Below are positions 33,847 through 49,646 of a DNA stretch of 64,000 nucleotides, in pieces; the first letter of the stretch is position 1, and the number at the start of each line of letters is the position of its first letter. Source of the DNA: Amoebidium appalachense (Eukaryota > Ichthyosporea); NCBI GenBank assembly GCA_963693365.1, contig CAVNZM010000006.1:5208001-5272000 (forward strand), given 5' to 3'. A program made the translations under genes and the position numbers. The notes below the pieces were generated by a model, which was given only the letters and a program-made list of their open reading frames with translations, was not told the origin of the DNA and did no database searches.

Positions 33847-34547
33847 CTATTATCCGTGACACTAAAACTGAGCAGGCGGATGCCAAAAGCGGTGACCAGA
33901 GCATACAACATGGCCTTATACTAATGATGTAGGTGCGACACAAATGGGGAGGGATTGCTAAAGTCAGTTGACAGACGCTACATTGTGCACTGGCTATCGT
34001 GCTCGGGTATGTGTGATAATAACTGGGGTGGAACGCTTGCGGATGGTGCTGGTTCTGGCTAGGGGGGAATCACCCCAGACTGTTGGGTGCTTTGGAATTC
34101 ATCCGCCGAATCCGCAGAAGCAAAATGGGCGTGCCGAGGACAGCGGAAATCATCAGCTACGTCTGCGAGGGTCACCCTTGAAAGGAATCCTTGGTATTCT
34201 GCTAGATTTCGCCGCCATTCGTTTACCATTAGTTCGCGTAGCCGTCCAATCGCCTCTATAGGCTCCATATTAGCTGTAAACCCCAATGTGTTGAGATGTT
34301 CACGGGTAGCGACATGACCGCTTTGTAGACACTGATTGACATAATGCCACACCGAATGAAACAAACAGTTGCCGTCAGCCGGTGTTTCCATAAGCTCCAT
34401 TCTCCAGGCACCCAGAATTTGAAGAAGGCGTTGTTGCTGGACCTCAGGTGGCCCGGATATGTCCCTGTGTTGCACATCACAAGGAAGAATAAGCAAAGAC
34501 AAGAAGTGGGAGGGTGGTAGGGCGGTGGTGGTGGGGTGGGGTGGGAT

Positions 34548-34584
<37 letters not shown>

Positions 34585-36909
34585 GGCAGAGAGAGGCGGA
34601 GGAGAGAGAGAAAGACAGATTAGGGGGAGGCGGAAAGGCCGAGGAGCAGAACAAGGGAAACCTTGGCGTGTGTGTGTGTGTGGATGGGTGGGTGGAGGGG
34701 GGGGGGGGGGGAGGGGCATTAGATTATTAACAGCTATATGGGTGGATAGACGTGTGCGCGCGCGTCTGTGTGTGTGCGTGCGCTCGTGGCTGTGAGCGCA
34801 GGTGCGTGCAACAAAGGGTGTGTGTGTGTGTGTGTGCGTGGGAAGCGGGGGGGGGGGGGGGGGGGGGGGGGGTTTAAATGGGTCAAAAAGTACGAAGTAC
34901 ACAAGAACAAACGGATAACACGATGCAGAATGCAAGCCATACATAAAGAGTATGCATAATAAGCAGAGCCCATCCTCAGGGGGGGCCCACGTCATCCACA
35001 GTACCCGAGTTTCGACCTATTCACCTCGTTAACGGAACCCAACTCAGATACTGTTTCACTTGAACATGGGTAGGTCACCCGTCTTGATCAGAGACGAGCA
35101 GGGTTGCTTATGCAGGCAAGGGCAGTGGGAAAGGCCGGGGGTTAAAGTTGCAGCAGTAAGCAGAAGCAAGAAAAATATAGATAGGAACTCAGGAAACGGG
35201 GCTTCTAGGAAGCTCCCCCGTCGCTACCTAAGTCGATACTTCCCTGGCTAACATACTACACCAGCTGAAAAGAATTAAGTCCCGAAGGCCGCAGAATTCG
35301 CAATCAGAGGGGAAAATATGAGATTTGACCCACGCCGCAGGGTAGTAACACGCATACTGAAGCGGAACTTAAACGTCTTCGAACGGAAAGCTATGCCCCC
35401 GGATGTCAGCCGGAAATATGCTATATTGCTTTGGGCTTGAAAAAAGCCAAATCGATAGTCCGAGTTATGTTACGCCGGTGGGTAACATGCCGCATGGGTT
35501 CCAAGGGAGCTGTCGCCAACAGAGCGGTGTGTGCATGCGTGCGTGCGCGTAACGCAATGTGTGAAGTGTGTCTATAGCTAGGAGAGGGGGTATGCAGAAG
35601 TGGACAGGTGAAGTGTGTGGAGAGAAAAAAAGTAGGAAGAAAAGTAGACACCGGTGTGTGCAACCCCGCACAACACACACACACACACACACAACCCATA
35701 AATAAGCGAAGATTACAGGGGGGGGGGGGGGGGGGAGGGGGGGGGTAAAGGAGCATTAGACTATTAACAATTCTATAAGTGAATAAGAGTGTGTGTGCGC
35801 GCTCGTGGATGCGAGGTGCACGCATGCATGCATGGGTGTGTTCGTGTGTGCATGTGTGTGAAAGAGGAGGGGTGTGGGGGGGGGGAGGTGGGGGGGGGGG
35901 GAGGTGGGGGGGTGGGGAGGTGGGGGGTGGGGTGGGGGGGGGGGGGGGGGGGGGGCACTCTGAAGGGGGCCGGGCAGATGTAAGGGAGTACTGATGAAGG
36001 AGGGGCTATGAACAGGGGGGGGGATAGATGCAGATGCTTTCAAATAGGTGGAAGAGAAACAGGGAGCTTCCAAAAAGGTAGGATGGAAGATATAGGTATA
36101 GAGAGAAATGAGAATTAGGGGAGGTAAGAGGTAACGGAGGACTTGAAAAGGAGGGACGAATGGGCAGAGGCCCTTCTGAGGGGGGGAGGGGGGGGGGGGG
36201 GGGGGCTTGAATGCGGAACACGGTACGAAGTACGCAAGCACCAAGGACACATGCAAAGGCAAACATTCAAGTATGCAGGGGGGGGACAGGACAGGCATAA
36301 TAAGTGGGCCTGGGGAGGCAGGTTGTCTGACAAAAAACTGGTGTCACTTGGGTTGGAAGGAGAGATGGATTGATACGTGCAAGGAAGTAAGGAGGTGGAG
36401 CAGTTGGGAGGAAGGATTGTGGGAAGGAGGAGAGGGGGAGGAGGGTGCAGAAAAGGGCGGGGCGAGGGGGGGGGGGGAGGATGGGGGGAAAGGGGAGGGA
36501 GGCCCTGCGGGGAAAGGGGGGGGAGAGGCGAGAGGGAGGAGCGGGGGGGCATTGGAGGGGGAAGGCGGGGGGGGGGGGGGGGGGGGGGGGGGGTTCGGCA
36601 GGAAGCACCTGGCAAGCTGTATGTCTGCTGCCACGGCCTCGTCAAAGAACACAATAGTGAAGAGCAGATGATCCGGGTCCTGCGCTGCTAAAGCAAACCC
36701 CTCGGAGCTGTGCACAGACCCAATCAGCTTGCGCATTGCACGCCGGGCATTGAGCTTGCGGCCTGCTAGGCGCACACATGTTGACACGTTGAATGGACCG
36801 GGGCTCTCATCACTTGACCCCTCATCGTCATCGTCAGAGCCATCACTGTCGAAAGGCCCAACCTCCATACCACACTCAGCCAAGGAACGGTTGCCATTAT
36901 TGCCATAAG
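33847..36909 (-). CDS. OTU-family cysteine protease (deubiquitinase-like), partial
   Basis: Three consecutive exons on the minus strand whose phases match: 36909-36609, 34464-34176 and 33920-33847. The middle exon holds the OTU nucleophile motif (TPADGNCLFHSV, cysteine in DGNC), the catalytic Asp being three residues before it, followed by helices (EAIGRLRELMVNEW, then AEYQGFLSR). The next exon gives KAMLYALVTAFGIRLLSFS, the typical A-L-A-x-x-F-x-I-x-I strand. The first exon has an acidic low-complexity stretch (DSDGSDDDDEGSSDES) and a region of unknown type. OTU enzymes remove ubiquitin from proteins. Both ends are missing here: no initiating exon (incoming phase 1) and no exon with the catalytic histidine was found, so function is not proven. 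Confidence 0.7.
34465..36608 (-). repeat. Intron of the OTU gene with two repeat families
   Basis: Contains G-rich blocks (34547-34583, 34849-34871, 35719-35745, 35876-35955, 36179-36205, 36565-36593), one near-complete copy of a dispersed repeat (34872-35113), a partial head copy (36206-36278) and two copies of a second repeat (34716-34815, 35749-35840). The unique segment 35115-35700 shows no gene. Confidence 0.6.
34872..35113 (+). repeat. Dispersed repeat R1, near-complete copy
   Basis: Starts after a G run, includes GTACGAAGTACAC, then AAGCAGAGCCCATCCTCAGG, then TCATCCACAGTACCCGAG, and ends with CCGTCTTGATCAGAGACGAG followed by GGTTGCTTATG. The same blocks in the same order occur at 63400-63106 (minus), and parts at 33116, 33246, 36206, 47101, 55675, 56590 and 63096-62983 (minus). 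Confidence 0.65.
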
Positions 36910-40305
<3,396 letters not shown>

Positions 40306-40353
40306 GCCTTTTCATTGGCTGCAGATCACGTGATCCACGTGATCCGCACAGCG
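40306..40353 (+). promoter_or_regulatory. Gene E upstream element: CCAAT plus two CACGTG
   Basis: ATTGGCTGCA (40314-40323) is followed by two E-boxes, CACGTG at 40327-40332 and 40336-40341, ending 12 bases before the ATG at 40354. Matches the elements before genes C and D. Confidence 0.6.
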
Positions 40354-40428
40354 ATGGGCCAATCAGCTCTCTCCACACAATGTGCGCTCAAGAGTCTCCC
40401 CTCCTATGTAGTTGCGGCTTGTTTGCGG

Positions 40429-40789
40429 GTATTCCAGTCTCCCCCACACACCCTACCCACTTTGGCTCCCCCTCAAAACCTTCTCCCTCCCCCCCCCCTT
40501 CCCTCCCTTCCCCCCTTCCCCTTCCCCCCTCCAACCCGCCCCCGGCTGCCCCCTCCCCCCCCCCCCCCCCTCCCCCCGCCCACCTCCCCCTTTTCCCGCT
40601 CCGCTAGAACTTACTGGCGACCTAAATCTAGCGCCTTCCCCAACCCCATTACCCAAGGCTCTCCAATGTCCTGCGGGTCTTCCTCATTTATGCCTTCCTA
40701 GTTTTTTCTCTCCCCTCCCCCCCTCCCCCCCCCCCCCCCACCTCCCCACCCCTCCTGCGCGCTTCGGGACCCTCTCCTTGCAATCACCA

Positions 40790-40822
<33 letters not shown>

Positions 40823-41775
40823 CCCCATGAAACTCCCCCCCCCCCCCCTGGGTCCTCCCCTCTCACCCCTTCCCACCTCTCCCCTCCCCTCCCCGTTCCT
40901 CCCCCCTCCCGCCCCTGTGCCACCTCCTTCACCTCAGCCTGAGGGGTGCGATGGTCAGTGAAATTACAATGATTCGTTCTAAAAATGCCTACATTTATGA
41001 CACCTTAGGCTAACCTATCCTATCTCGCGCTGAAATTCAATAAGCACATAAGCCGCTTAAAGAAGTATTTGCCCTCCCACCCTCTCTTCTCTATCCGACC
41101 TGTCCCCTCCTCACCTCTCCCCTCTTTCCTCCCCTCTCTCTCCCCTTCTCCCCTGGGCACAAATACAAATAAACCCCGCAATAGTGTGTGTGTGACTTTG
41201 GACTGCCACTTACTTATTAAACATGTACACAATCACAAGATAATCACGCAATATAACAAATGGAAAAAGATACCACACGACACTAGACCCGATGAAAGCA
41301 TACACCTTGAAAAACTAAGCCTTATGTCTCGTTTTATATATACTGACCGCCTCAACCATATTGCCAAATATGGCACTCGCAAGTGTATAACACCTAAATA
41401 CATATTACCTTCCTGTAGAACTGGTCTTTCTCTAGCTGATGGTATTATTGATCAATTACCACGCTTTTACTGTACACGTGCTATACAGTGGAGATCTAAT
41501 AAGTATAAGGTGGCATCATTTGCATGCCCAAACAACACACACACACACCAGTTTAACCGGTCATGTATCGCCAAATGTAGTTTGATAGACCACATAATAC
41601 CGCAACACACACACGTCACATTCACAACAGACACCCAGAAAGATAGCCTACCTGTAAATTACAACATCCTTGATTTTATACTAAACACGCGTAACTACGA
41701 CCTGTTTATTAGATGTATTGATTGGCTTGAGAAACACATCACTACAAAATTATAGCGCACGCGCACACACACACA

Positions 41776-41826
<51 letters not shown>

Positions 41827-41858
41827 CCAGCTGATACCGAGTGTCCCGAGGGGAGCCC

Positions 41859-41904
<46 letters not shown>

Positions 41905-42112
41905 GGGGAACCCCAACTAATTGATTTCTCCTTGTAGTCTTTATGGTGTCTCGTAGAGAAAGTAAACCCTGATATATAGTCACCACCCGACATCTATGTA
42001 CGTGATCATGATATACCGCTGAGGGGATATTCCGAGCAAACCCCCCCCCCCCCATACCTGAGACTGGTTCTCTTTGCCTCGAGTAAACAGCGTAAACCCC
42101 TTATCATCTCAG
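40429..42112 (+). other. Gene E intron 1
   Basis: 1.7 kb. C-rich 40450-40930 next to the donor, an AT-rich unique segment 40940-41755 with an open frame, (CA)n 41762-41824 and a poly-A tract 41863-41902. Confidence 0.65.
41285..41755 (+). CDS. Unrecognised AT-rich open frame inside gene E intron 1
   Basis: About 155 codons of normal composition (I, N, T, H and C rich) ending with TAG at 41753-41755; an open extension upstream to about 41069 is C-rich low complexity. Visible features are GLSLADGIIDQLPRFYC, a C-x3-C-x4-H arrangement (SCIAKCSLIDH) and a C-terminal DWLEKH. Base composition differs from its surroundings. It might be the 3' end of a retroelement or a captured gene, but I recognise no family. 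Confidence 0.3.
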   Translation, partial: RPDESIHLEKLSLMSRFIYTDRLNHIAKYGTRKCITPKYILPSCRTGLSLADGIIDQLPRFYCTRAIQWRSNKYKVASFACPNNTHTHQFNRSCIAKCSLIDHIIPQHTHVTFTTDTQKDSLPVNYNILDFILNTRNYDLFIRCIDWLEKHITTKL

Positions 42113-42923
42113 GCACTGTCGATTCTTTTCTGCATCGCCAGCCTGCCTACGATTGGGTGGATACTATGGCGGCTCCACCGCTATCCCGCACACAACAATG
42201 CACAGAGAACCACTTTGCAGCAGTTATCTCTCCTCACGGCTATCACGGACACATTTTCAACGCAATTTCCCTCTTTTTTTCCCTAATGGAGGTTACCGGC
42301 TATGTACCCCTTGACGGAGGGGCTCCAAAAATACCGTGTGCGGTTGTGGAATATATTTGGACATGCACCGTTATGTGGACTTCGTTTGCTTCTGTTTTTA
42401 GTTCGTTCAACCTCCACCTAGTTCTCGTCAAACAAAGGTCCGCGCCGAAATGCAGCAGAATTTCGTATATCTCGTGTGCAGGATGTATTTTACTTCTCGG
42501 AGTACTAGCCGTGCCTTACTTTTTGGGTGGGATACACGGATATTCCTGCGTCCTTTTTTTGTGTCTATCTGTGGATGGTGAAATCTTTGGGTTTCCATTT
42601 TCCATATTTTTCCCCCAACGATTACGGTTTTTGTTTGCTCATATTTCTACTTTCGGATGGCATGTGTTCTCAGACAACCCGCCAAATTCCGAACCACCGG
42701 CCCGGAAAGAGCCGTGCACATGGTGTCACAAACACCAATCACAGAAGTCTTCACACTGGCGAGGGGCCAATCATCTTTGGTATTTGAACGTCAGGTTGGG
42801 AGGGGTGCGAATCGCACGTCGCTTCCTATCGTAATGGAGCATGATCAGGAAATTTGCCCCCTAGACCAACAGGGTGGCCAGAGACGAGAAGATGATTTTT
42901 CAGACCCGTGGAGAATTGAATTT

Positions 42924-42928
42924 GTGAG

Positions 42929-42968
<40 letters not shown>

Positions 42969-44021
42969 CCCCCACAAAAAAAAAAACCTCCCCCTCACCC
43001 GCCCCACCCCATTCCCTCTTTCTCTTAAGCCATTTTTCTTTCAAAGTTTCTCTCTCTCTCCCTCGGCCCCCCCCACCCCGCCCCCCCCCCCCCCCCCCTC
43101 CCTCCCTCCCTCCCTCCCTCCCTCCCTGCCTCCCAACCGGTCTTCCACCCACCCACCCACCCTCCCTCCCTCTCCAGGCCCACCCTCCCTCCCTCCCTCC
43201 CCCCTCCCTCCCCCCCCTTCCCCCCCCCCCCCCCCCCCCCCCCTTCTCTCCCTCCCTCCCTCCCTCTCTCCCTGCCTGCCTCCTCCCCCCTCCCTCTCTC
43301 CCCCTCGATCTCTCCAGCCTTCCTCCCTCCCTCCTTCCCTCCCTCCCTCCCTCCCTCCATCTCTCCCTCCCTCCCAGGGCTCCCTCCCAGGAGTCCCTCT
43401 CTCCCAGGCCTCCCTCCTCGGAGTCCCTCCCCCCCTCCCTCCCGCCCTCCCTCCCTCCATCTAACCCTCTCTCCATCCCTCCCTTCCTCCCTCCCTTCCT
43501 CCCTCCCGCCCTCCCTCTCGCACAGGCTCGCACACACACTCTCTCTCTTTCCCTCCCTCCCTCCCTCCCTCCCTCCCTCCCTCCCTCCCTCCCTCTCTCC
43601 CTGGCCTCCCTCCCTCCCTCCCTCCCTCCCTCCCCCCCCTCTCTCTCTCAGTCTTTATTTACAACCCCCCCGCTCCCCCCCCCTTTTCTACCCTGTTTTT
43701 CTCCTAATCTCTCTCACACACTCCCTTCCCCCCCCCCACCTTTTTTCTTGCTGGCAAATAGATATGTAAAGTTTCCCTCATTGCTTGAATTGAATCACTT
43801 GCACCGGTTCCTCCAGCTCCCCCCCCCCCCCCCCCCCCCCGCCTTTTTTTTTTTTTGGCGGTGGTGGTCAGTGGTGGTGGTGGTTGTACCAGTGGGGTGT
43901 GTGTGTGTGGGGGTGGGGGGGGGGGGGGGGGGGGGGGAGGGGGGGGGGATTAGGTGCTCACTAGCTGTACCAATGCCACCAAGTCCGACCCCTCCATAGG
44001 TCTCAACAACACTATTTGCAC

Positions 44022-44084
<63 letters not shown>

Positions 44085-44233
44085 CAAAAAACAAAAAACA
44101 AGCACACGCACCCTCAAGCTCCATCATCCTTTCCAAACCCTTCTCCACTTCCTCTCCCATCACTTTCCTTCACCTCTTTTCGGAATCGGGCAGTGCCCCT
44201 CGGCTCCCATACCCTCGCTCCTTCCCTCCCCCC

Positions 44234-44264
<31 letters not shown>

Positions 44265-44286
44265 AAAAAAAAAAAAAAAAAAGCAG
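42924..44286 (+). repeat. Gene E intron 2: C tracts, (CCCT)n, C-to-A composites
   Basis: C run 42929-42967 beside the donor; 560 bases of (CTCC)n-type pyrimidine sequence at 43080-43640; C run 43819-43840; G-rich 43909-43948; C-to-A composites 44024-44100 and 44229-44282, the last one ending at the acceptor. Confidence 0.75.
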
Positions 44287-45404
44287 GCGCCAGCAGCATC
44301 AAGCCGGGCGTCTGGGGAGCTTGAAATCCCACTCGCGCCCACAACAACCACTGGCGATAATACCACCCAATATTCGCGCAGAGGAACGCTTCTGGAAGGA
44401 GCCAATCAAGTTGCAGCAATCGGCCAAGAACCAGTCAGCTATCGGCAAATCTCAAACCCTCTACCGGCCTTCCCCTCCATCCCACAAAGGGAAAACACAC
44501 CGCCCAGGCTTATTTTAGAACGTGAAGCGCCCAATCAGTTCGCACCAAGCCAAGATACGCCGGCAAATCAGATTACTCGCATGCCCGAATCGCCCAATCA
44601 ACCCATCCCATTGCATGAATCGACCAATCAAAACCCACCGATTGTCGATCGCCTTCGCAAGATGGTTTTTGCTCTACAGGGTATGATCTTAGCCCATGCG
44701 CTGTTGTGGGTGCCGTGGTTGGTTAAGGCTGGATTTGTGGCGGCCGGGCAGCCAATGGGAGGGCCCGTTGCTATGGCGATGTGTCTGCCAACCAATATCT
44801 CGGGGGTTGTCACCGGGTACTTTTTGTCAGTTGTTTTGCCTGCAACCGGCCTGCCAGCCTGACGTGTGGAATGGAAGGACGTCATCATTCAATGATTATA
44901 AGTTTCTTTATTTCTTTTCTTGCTTTCTGCTGTTGTGTGTGAGTTTGGTTATCAGTGTGGATGCTTTGTTTGGACCCCTGTCATAGGCGAATTTGTGTGT
45001 CGGTGCGCGTGTGCGTGCGCGTGTGTGTGTGTGTTCGTGTGTGTGTGTGCCTGTGTACGTCCATGCGCGTGTACACGCGCGTGTGTGTATTTGTGTGCAA
45101 GCATTCACGTGTTCCGTGTATCTTTGCTCGCGTGCGCCGTAGTGCGTGCAGTTACTGTAGCTGTGGCCATGTGTTGATTGAGTTACACTCGAAATCGTTT
45201 GCTAAGGTTTCAATCCAAAGAACCGGAGCGGTTTTCTATTTTTTGCAGCATTTTGGATTGGTTTACACGTCATTTGCATGCCATTTGAGAATACCTGAAG
45301 CCCTGGGCCTTTCTCATGCCATTTTGATAAATGTGTACATGTCGTGCTGAGTATGTTTGATTCAAGGCTTTGGTTGTCGGTGTTCGTGAATAACCAGGCA
45401 TTTG

Positions 45405-45913
45405 ACCTTCTGAAAATTAGAATTACTGATTTTTGGCCTTCTGTGCATAGAATTACTGATATCTGGTCTTTTGAACATTGGAATTACTGATATCTAGTCT
45501 TGAACATTAAAATTCTGATATCTGGCCTTCGGAAACCTAGACTTATGATATGTGGCCTTCTGTAAATAGAATCATTAAGGCTTAAAAAATTAGGAATACT
45601 GATATCTGGCCTTTTGAAAATTAGAATTGTTGATATCTGGCCTTCCGAAAATGAATGATTGAGATTTATATTACTTGGGCCCTGCAAAAATTAGACTTAC
45701 TGATATCCAGCCTGTGAAGATTAGAAATATTGATGTCTGGCCTTTTTCAATAGAATTACATAGTATGTGGCAATTTGACTGATATACGGCCCTCTGAAAC
45801 CTAGAATTACATGGATATCTGGCCTTTTAAAGATTGTAATTGCTGATATCTGGAATTTTCGGAAAATCAGAATTACTGATATCTAGCCTTTTGAAAATTA
45901 GAACTTCTGATAC
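45405..45913 (+). repeat. Degenerate about 33-bp tandem repeat
   Basis: Around fifteen diverged copies of a unit containing AATTACTGATATCTGGCCTT followed by TTGAAAATTAG. Copies vary in length and carry point changes, indicating an old array. Confidence 0.85.
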
Positions 45914-46542
45914 TATGTCAGGGCCTACGGGTCACAGTGGCTGTACAGTCCTGACAGTGTCCAGCACTACGAGCAACGTGACGGTCAACACATGCACACG
46001 GACACACACATGCACACACACACACACATACACACACACACACACACTTGCTAATGCATGGTGGAACACATGAGCGCGCATGTAACGAGCCAGGCATATA
46101 TACCTTGAACGCGCGGTGGCATGTTCAATACACAAACACACGCACATGCACATATCTACACAGCGGCGCGCGTGCAGGTACGGACGCGGCATACACATAC
46201 ATGGTCGCGGACACACAGATACACGTGCACGGGCGCGCATTCACTCGCACGCACACATGCACGCAGATACTGTACACACCGCAGCCACGTGCGCGCAAAC
46301 ACACACCCAATGTTCACATGTATGATTTTAAGGTAAAATGCCTTTTTTTTTATAAATTATTACAAAGGATCGACACAGAGTTGCCGGACCTATCTATGGA
46401 TTTTCCATCACACGAAAGCACCCTAATTAGTAGTAATGCACAGGCACCCATCGCACACACAATGTATATACGTATACGTACACAACCATGCTCCAGTAGT
46501 AGCCATGAATTTTATTTTTTTTATAGTTTTTTTTTTTTTTTT

Positions 46543-46604
<62 letters not shown>

Positions 46605-46926
46605 CGGATATGGGGAAGGGAGGGGAACCCGGTGAACTGTGTGTGTGTGTTTGGGGGGGGGGGGGGGGGGGGGGGGGGGGAGAACTCCTCCCCACACACA
46701 CACATATCCCTGGGGCTAGGGGATGGCAACGCATGAATACTAATGCAAAATCAAGATAATTAAGGTTGGGAGGGGACAGTCCCATACCGTAGGTCACCAG
46801 TGGGCATGCCTGTTACTCTGGGGGAAGGGGAGAAGGGGGGGACCAAGGAACATGATAAGGATCCCTCCGAGCCTTAAAAAGAGGGGGGGGGGGGGGGGGG
46901 GGTAAAAGTGTGTTGTGGTGTACATT

Positions 46927-47063
46927 CATAATGGACTACACGCATTACATTACAGTTTTCATAATGGACTACACGCATTACATTACACAGTTTTCATAAT
47001 GGACTACACGCATTACATTACACAGTTTTCATAATGGACCACGCATTACATTACACAGTTTTT
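46927..47063 (+). repeat. 33-35-bp tandem repeat, four copies
   Basis: Unit CATAATGGACTACACGCATT followed by ACATTACACAGTTTT; copies begin at about 46927, 46960, 46995 and 47030. The first lacks two bases and the last is slightly shortened; the middle copies are identical, so the array is recent. Confidence 0.85.
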
Positions 47064-47240
47064 GCAAATTCGCACACACATAGACAAGACACTTTCACAA
47101 GTAGAGCCCATCCTAAGGGGGGCTCAAATCATCCACAGTACCCGAATTTCGGTGCATCCACCTCGAATGCCAAACCCAAATCGAGCGCAGGGGTGGGGTC
47201 ACCAATCTTTATCAGGGATCGACGGAGGAGGAGGAGGAGG

Positions 47241-47286
<46 letters not shown>

Positions 47287-48382
47287 GGATGGAAAATGGA
47301 AGCAAGACGTTTCAAAGGCAAAACCAAAACGTCACAAACACACAAGAACCAGAAATCAACTCCCCCTCGAAGGGGGGGTGGGGGGACTCCAAGATCGGTT
47401 GGGATTTGGACGTTGCCTGTATTCATGTGTGTGCCCATCATTACTCACGTTCATAATTCATACAAAATCATCAGAGCACATACAACCACTAGGACACCAG
47501 TCCACAATACCATTATTTAGCGCTTACATCACCCAAAGCTGCTTGGCCAGCAAACCAATCAGATTAAGCAAACAATTATATGCATATGCGATAGTAAGAA
47601 TGCTAATGATACCCAAGTCATAATGCCAAACTTGTGACACGTGTAATGAATATTGCAATCAAACAACGCAGCCAAAAGTGTACCCTTAACGTTTTAAGCA
47701 ACGAGGAATCCAAGAACGTGCGGAAAAAGGCCGTCTTCAATAGTCGTCTGCTGTGTGGAAAAAGGCCACAATAGTCTTCTGCTGTGTGTGTGTGTGTGTG
47801 TGCCCCCGCGCGCGCGCGCGCGTGTGTGTGTGCGTGTGAGTGTGTGTGTGTGTTTGTGTGTGCGTGCCTTTGCGCCCCCCCATGCGCCACGCCACACACA
47901 CATCCCTGTAGAAAGACCAGCAAAATCAATACGGTAAACAGTTACTTGCACGGCTATTGCAAATTGTTACTAATTGTTTTCGTTTTTTGCAGAACTTTCT
48001 GTAATCGCATTCACACACCGACCAGCGGGAATTAGAACAAACTCTCAGAGGAAACAAAAGAACCATAAGTTAACGTTACAATAATTAGAATATGCTTCAA
48101 GTTTTCCCTGTCACACAAACCACAGTGCACTGGGTTTCCTACTCTCCTTTCACCATATTCATCCCACCTACGATTTTTGTTGTATAATTGGTGGCGCTGG
48201 ATCGCACGTGACAAGCACTTTTACCATCAGCACGGGGTATTTGCAAACACCAGACCCACATCCCTCCATGCTCCTTGTATCCTATGCTTCCACCGCCTGC
48301 AAGACGGGGTATCCACCTCACGACATGTCTGGATGGAGGGGGAAGGAAAAACGGTCAGTAGCAGCACACCGGCTTTTTTTTT

Positions 48383-48423
<41 letters not shown>

Positions 48424-49646
48424 TGGGGGGGGGGCTAATGGGAAACATTGAAGAGAAGAGAAGTGTATGGGTTGATTCAAGGTGATCCTGAGTGCGTGCA
48501 TGTGTTTCGGCACACATTTGAGCACACATGTGTGCGTGTCTGCGTGTCTATGTGTGTGCGTGCACGTGTGTGCTTGGTATTCGTGCATTAACTTGTTGGG
48601 GGTAGGGGGAGGGGGGGGGGGGGGGGGGGGGGAGGCGGCAAAAAAAAACAAGGGGGGGGGGGGGGGGGGGGACACAATATGTACACAGGGACAAATACTG
48701 AAGTGCGAGGCATGGCACCCAAGTTGCAGTGCTAACCACGAACGGCCAACGAGAGTGGCAATGGTGCAGGAGTGTGCATCCCAAACAAACCACATGCATG
48801 CGCCACGTGCCATCCACATACACGGTACGACCCAGAAAAACCCAGCTCCCCCCCCCCCTCCCCCTCCGCCTTTTTTCCCCCCCCGTTTCTCTCTCTCTCT
48901 CTCTTTTTTTTTTTTAGCGTAGCCCCCCCTCCCCTCCTCCTCCCCCCCCCCCCCCCACCACCACCACCACCACCACCACCACACACACACACACACACAC
49001 ACCGGCCCATGCAGGCAGGGACTCTTCCTCATCACCACCTCAGTCCCGCCATTTATAAGCAGACACACAGCCCAGCTCATATACTCACCATGCCACCCAA
49101 TCACAGTCACCCATACAACCTCACCCACAGCCGAGTAAACACCACCAGAAAAAACACTCGCACCATTCACGGTCATGTTTAAAATCTACATTTCATCTCC
49201 TACCCGGAAACCCGTGCGCAACTTCCCCTCCCCCCCCCCCCCCCAAAAAAAAAAAAAAATCCATCCACCCACCCACCCACACCCACACCAAAACATGGCA
49301 CCACCCCACTACAAACACAAACTTGGCACACAACTAGCAACCCCAAACTTCGTGTTGAACCATACCCACCCACATACGGAGGGGAAAACGGTAAGGGGGA
49401 CACACATACACAGACAAGCATATATCCGCACCCACTCACCCACCCACACCCATACCTACACCTACCTGCCAACCCATTTCATCCGCCCCACCTCAACACA
49501 GCCATATCCGCATTCACCCGCCCGCACCCCTCACAAAACTCACCCGCACATCCACACCCAGACGCACAAAGCAGAGACGAGGCACAAACACACACCCACA
49601 CCCATTACCCCCCCACCCATCCATCCACGCTCACATGCCCACTTAC

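Larger units (their letters stand above)
40354..44862 (+). pseudogene. GPCR gene E, cyclic-AMP-receptor-like 7TM (subfamily 2), two frameshifts
   Basis: Exons: 40354-40428 (25 codons, donor GTATTC), 42113-42923 (acceptor ATCATCTCAG, donor GTGAGC) and 44287-44862 (acceptor AAAAGCAG, stop TGA). Exon 2 is 811 bases, two short of a multiple of three; alignment with gene C places single-base losses in T runs at 42254-42257 (TM2) and 42586-42588 (before TM5), so the protein reads through three frames in order. Outside these points TM1-TM5, loop 3, TM6 and TM7 (MCLPTNISGVV) are well conserved, and exon 3 is open. A young pseudogene or homopolymer sequencing error fits best. Intron 1 contains an unrelated open frame (41285-41755). 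Confidence 0.75.
44863..49646. other. Intergenic 4.8 kb between gene E and Akirin
   Basis: TG-rich 44990-45100; a degenerate tandem repeat 45405-45913; CA-rich 45985-46310; T-to-G composite 46528-46604; G run 46650-46680; short tandem repeat 46927-47063; R1 fragment 47101-47225 followed by a G run; unique 47290-48370; T-to-G composite 48374-48422; G-rich 48599-48671; C-rich and CA-rich 48850-49640. The missing last Akirin exon should be within the right end. Confidence 0.5.

Noticed and set aside
43080-43640. Telomere-like repeat
   Set aside because: The unit is CTCC/CCCT pyrimidine sequence without the CCCTAA pattern; it lies inside an intron of gene E.
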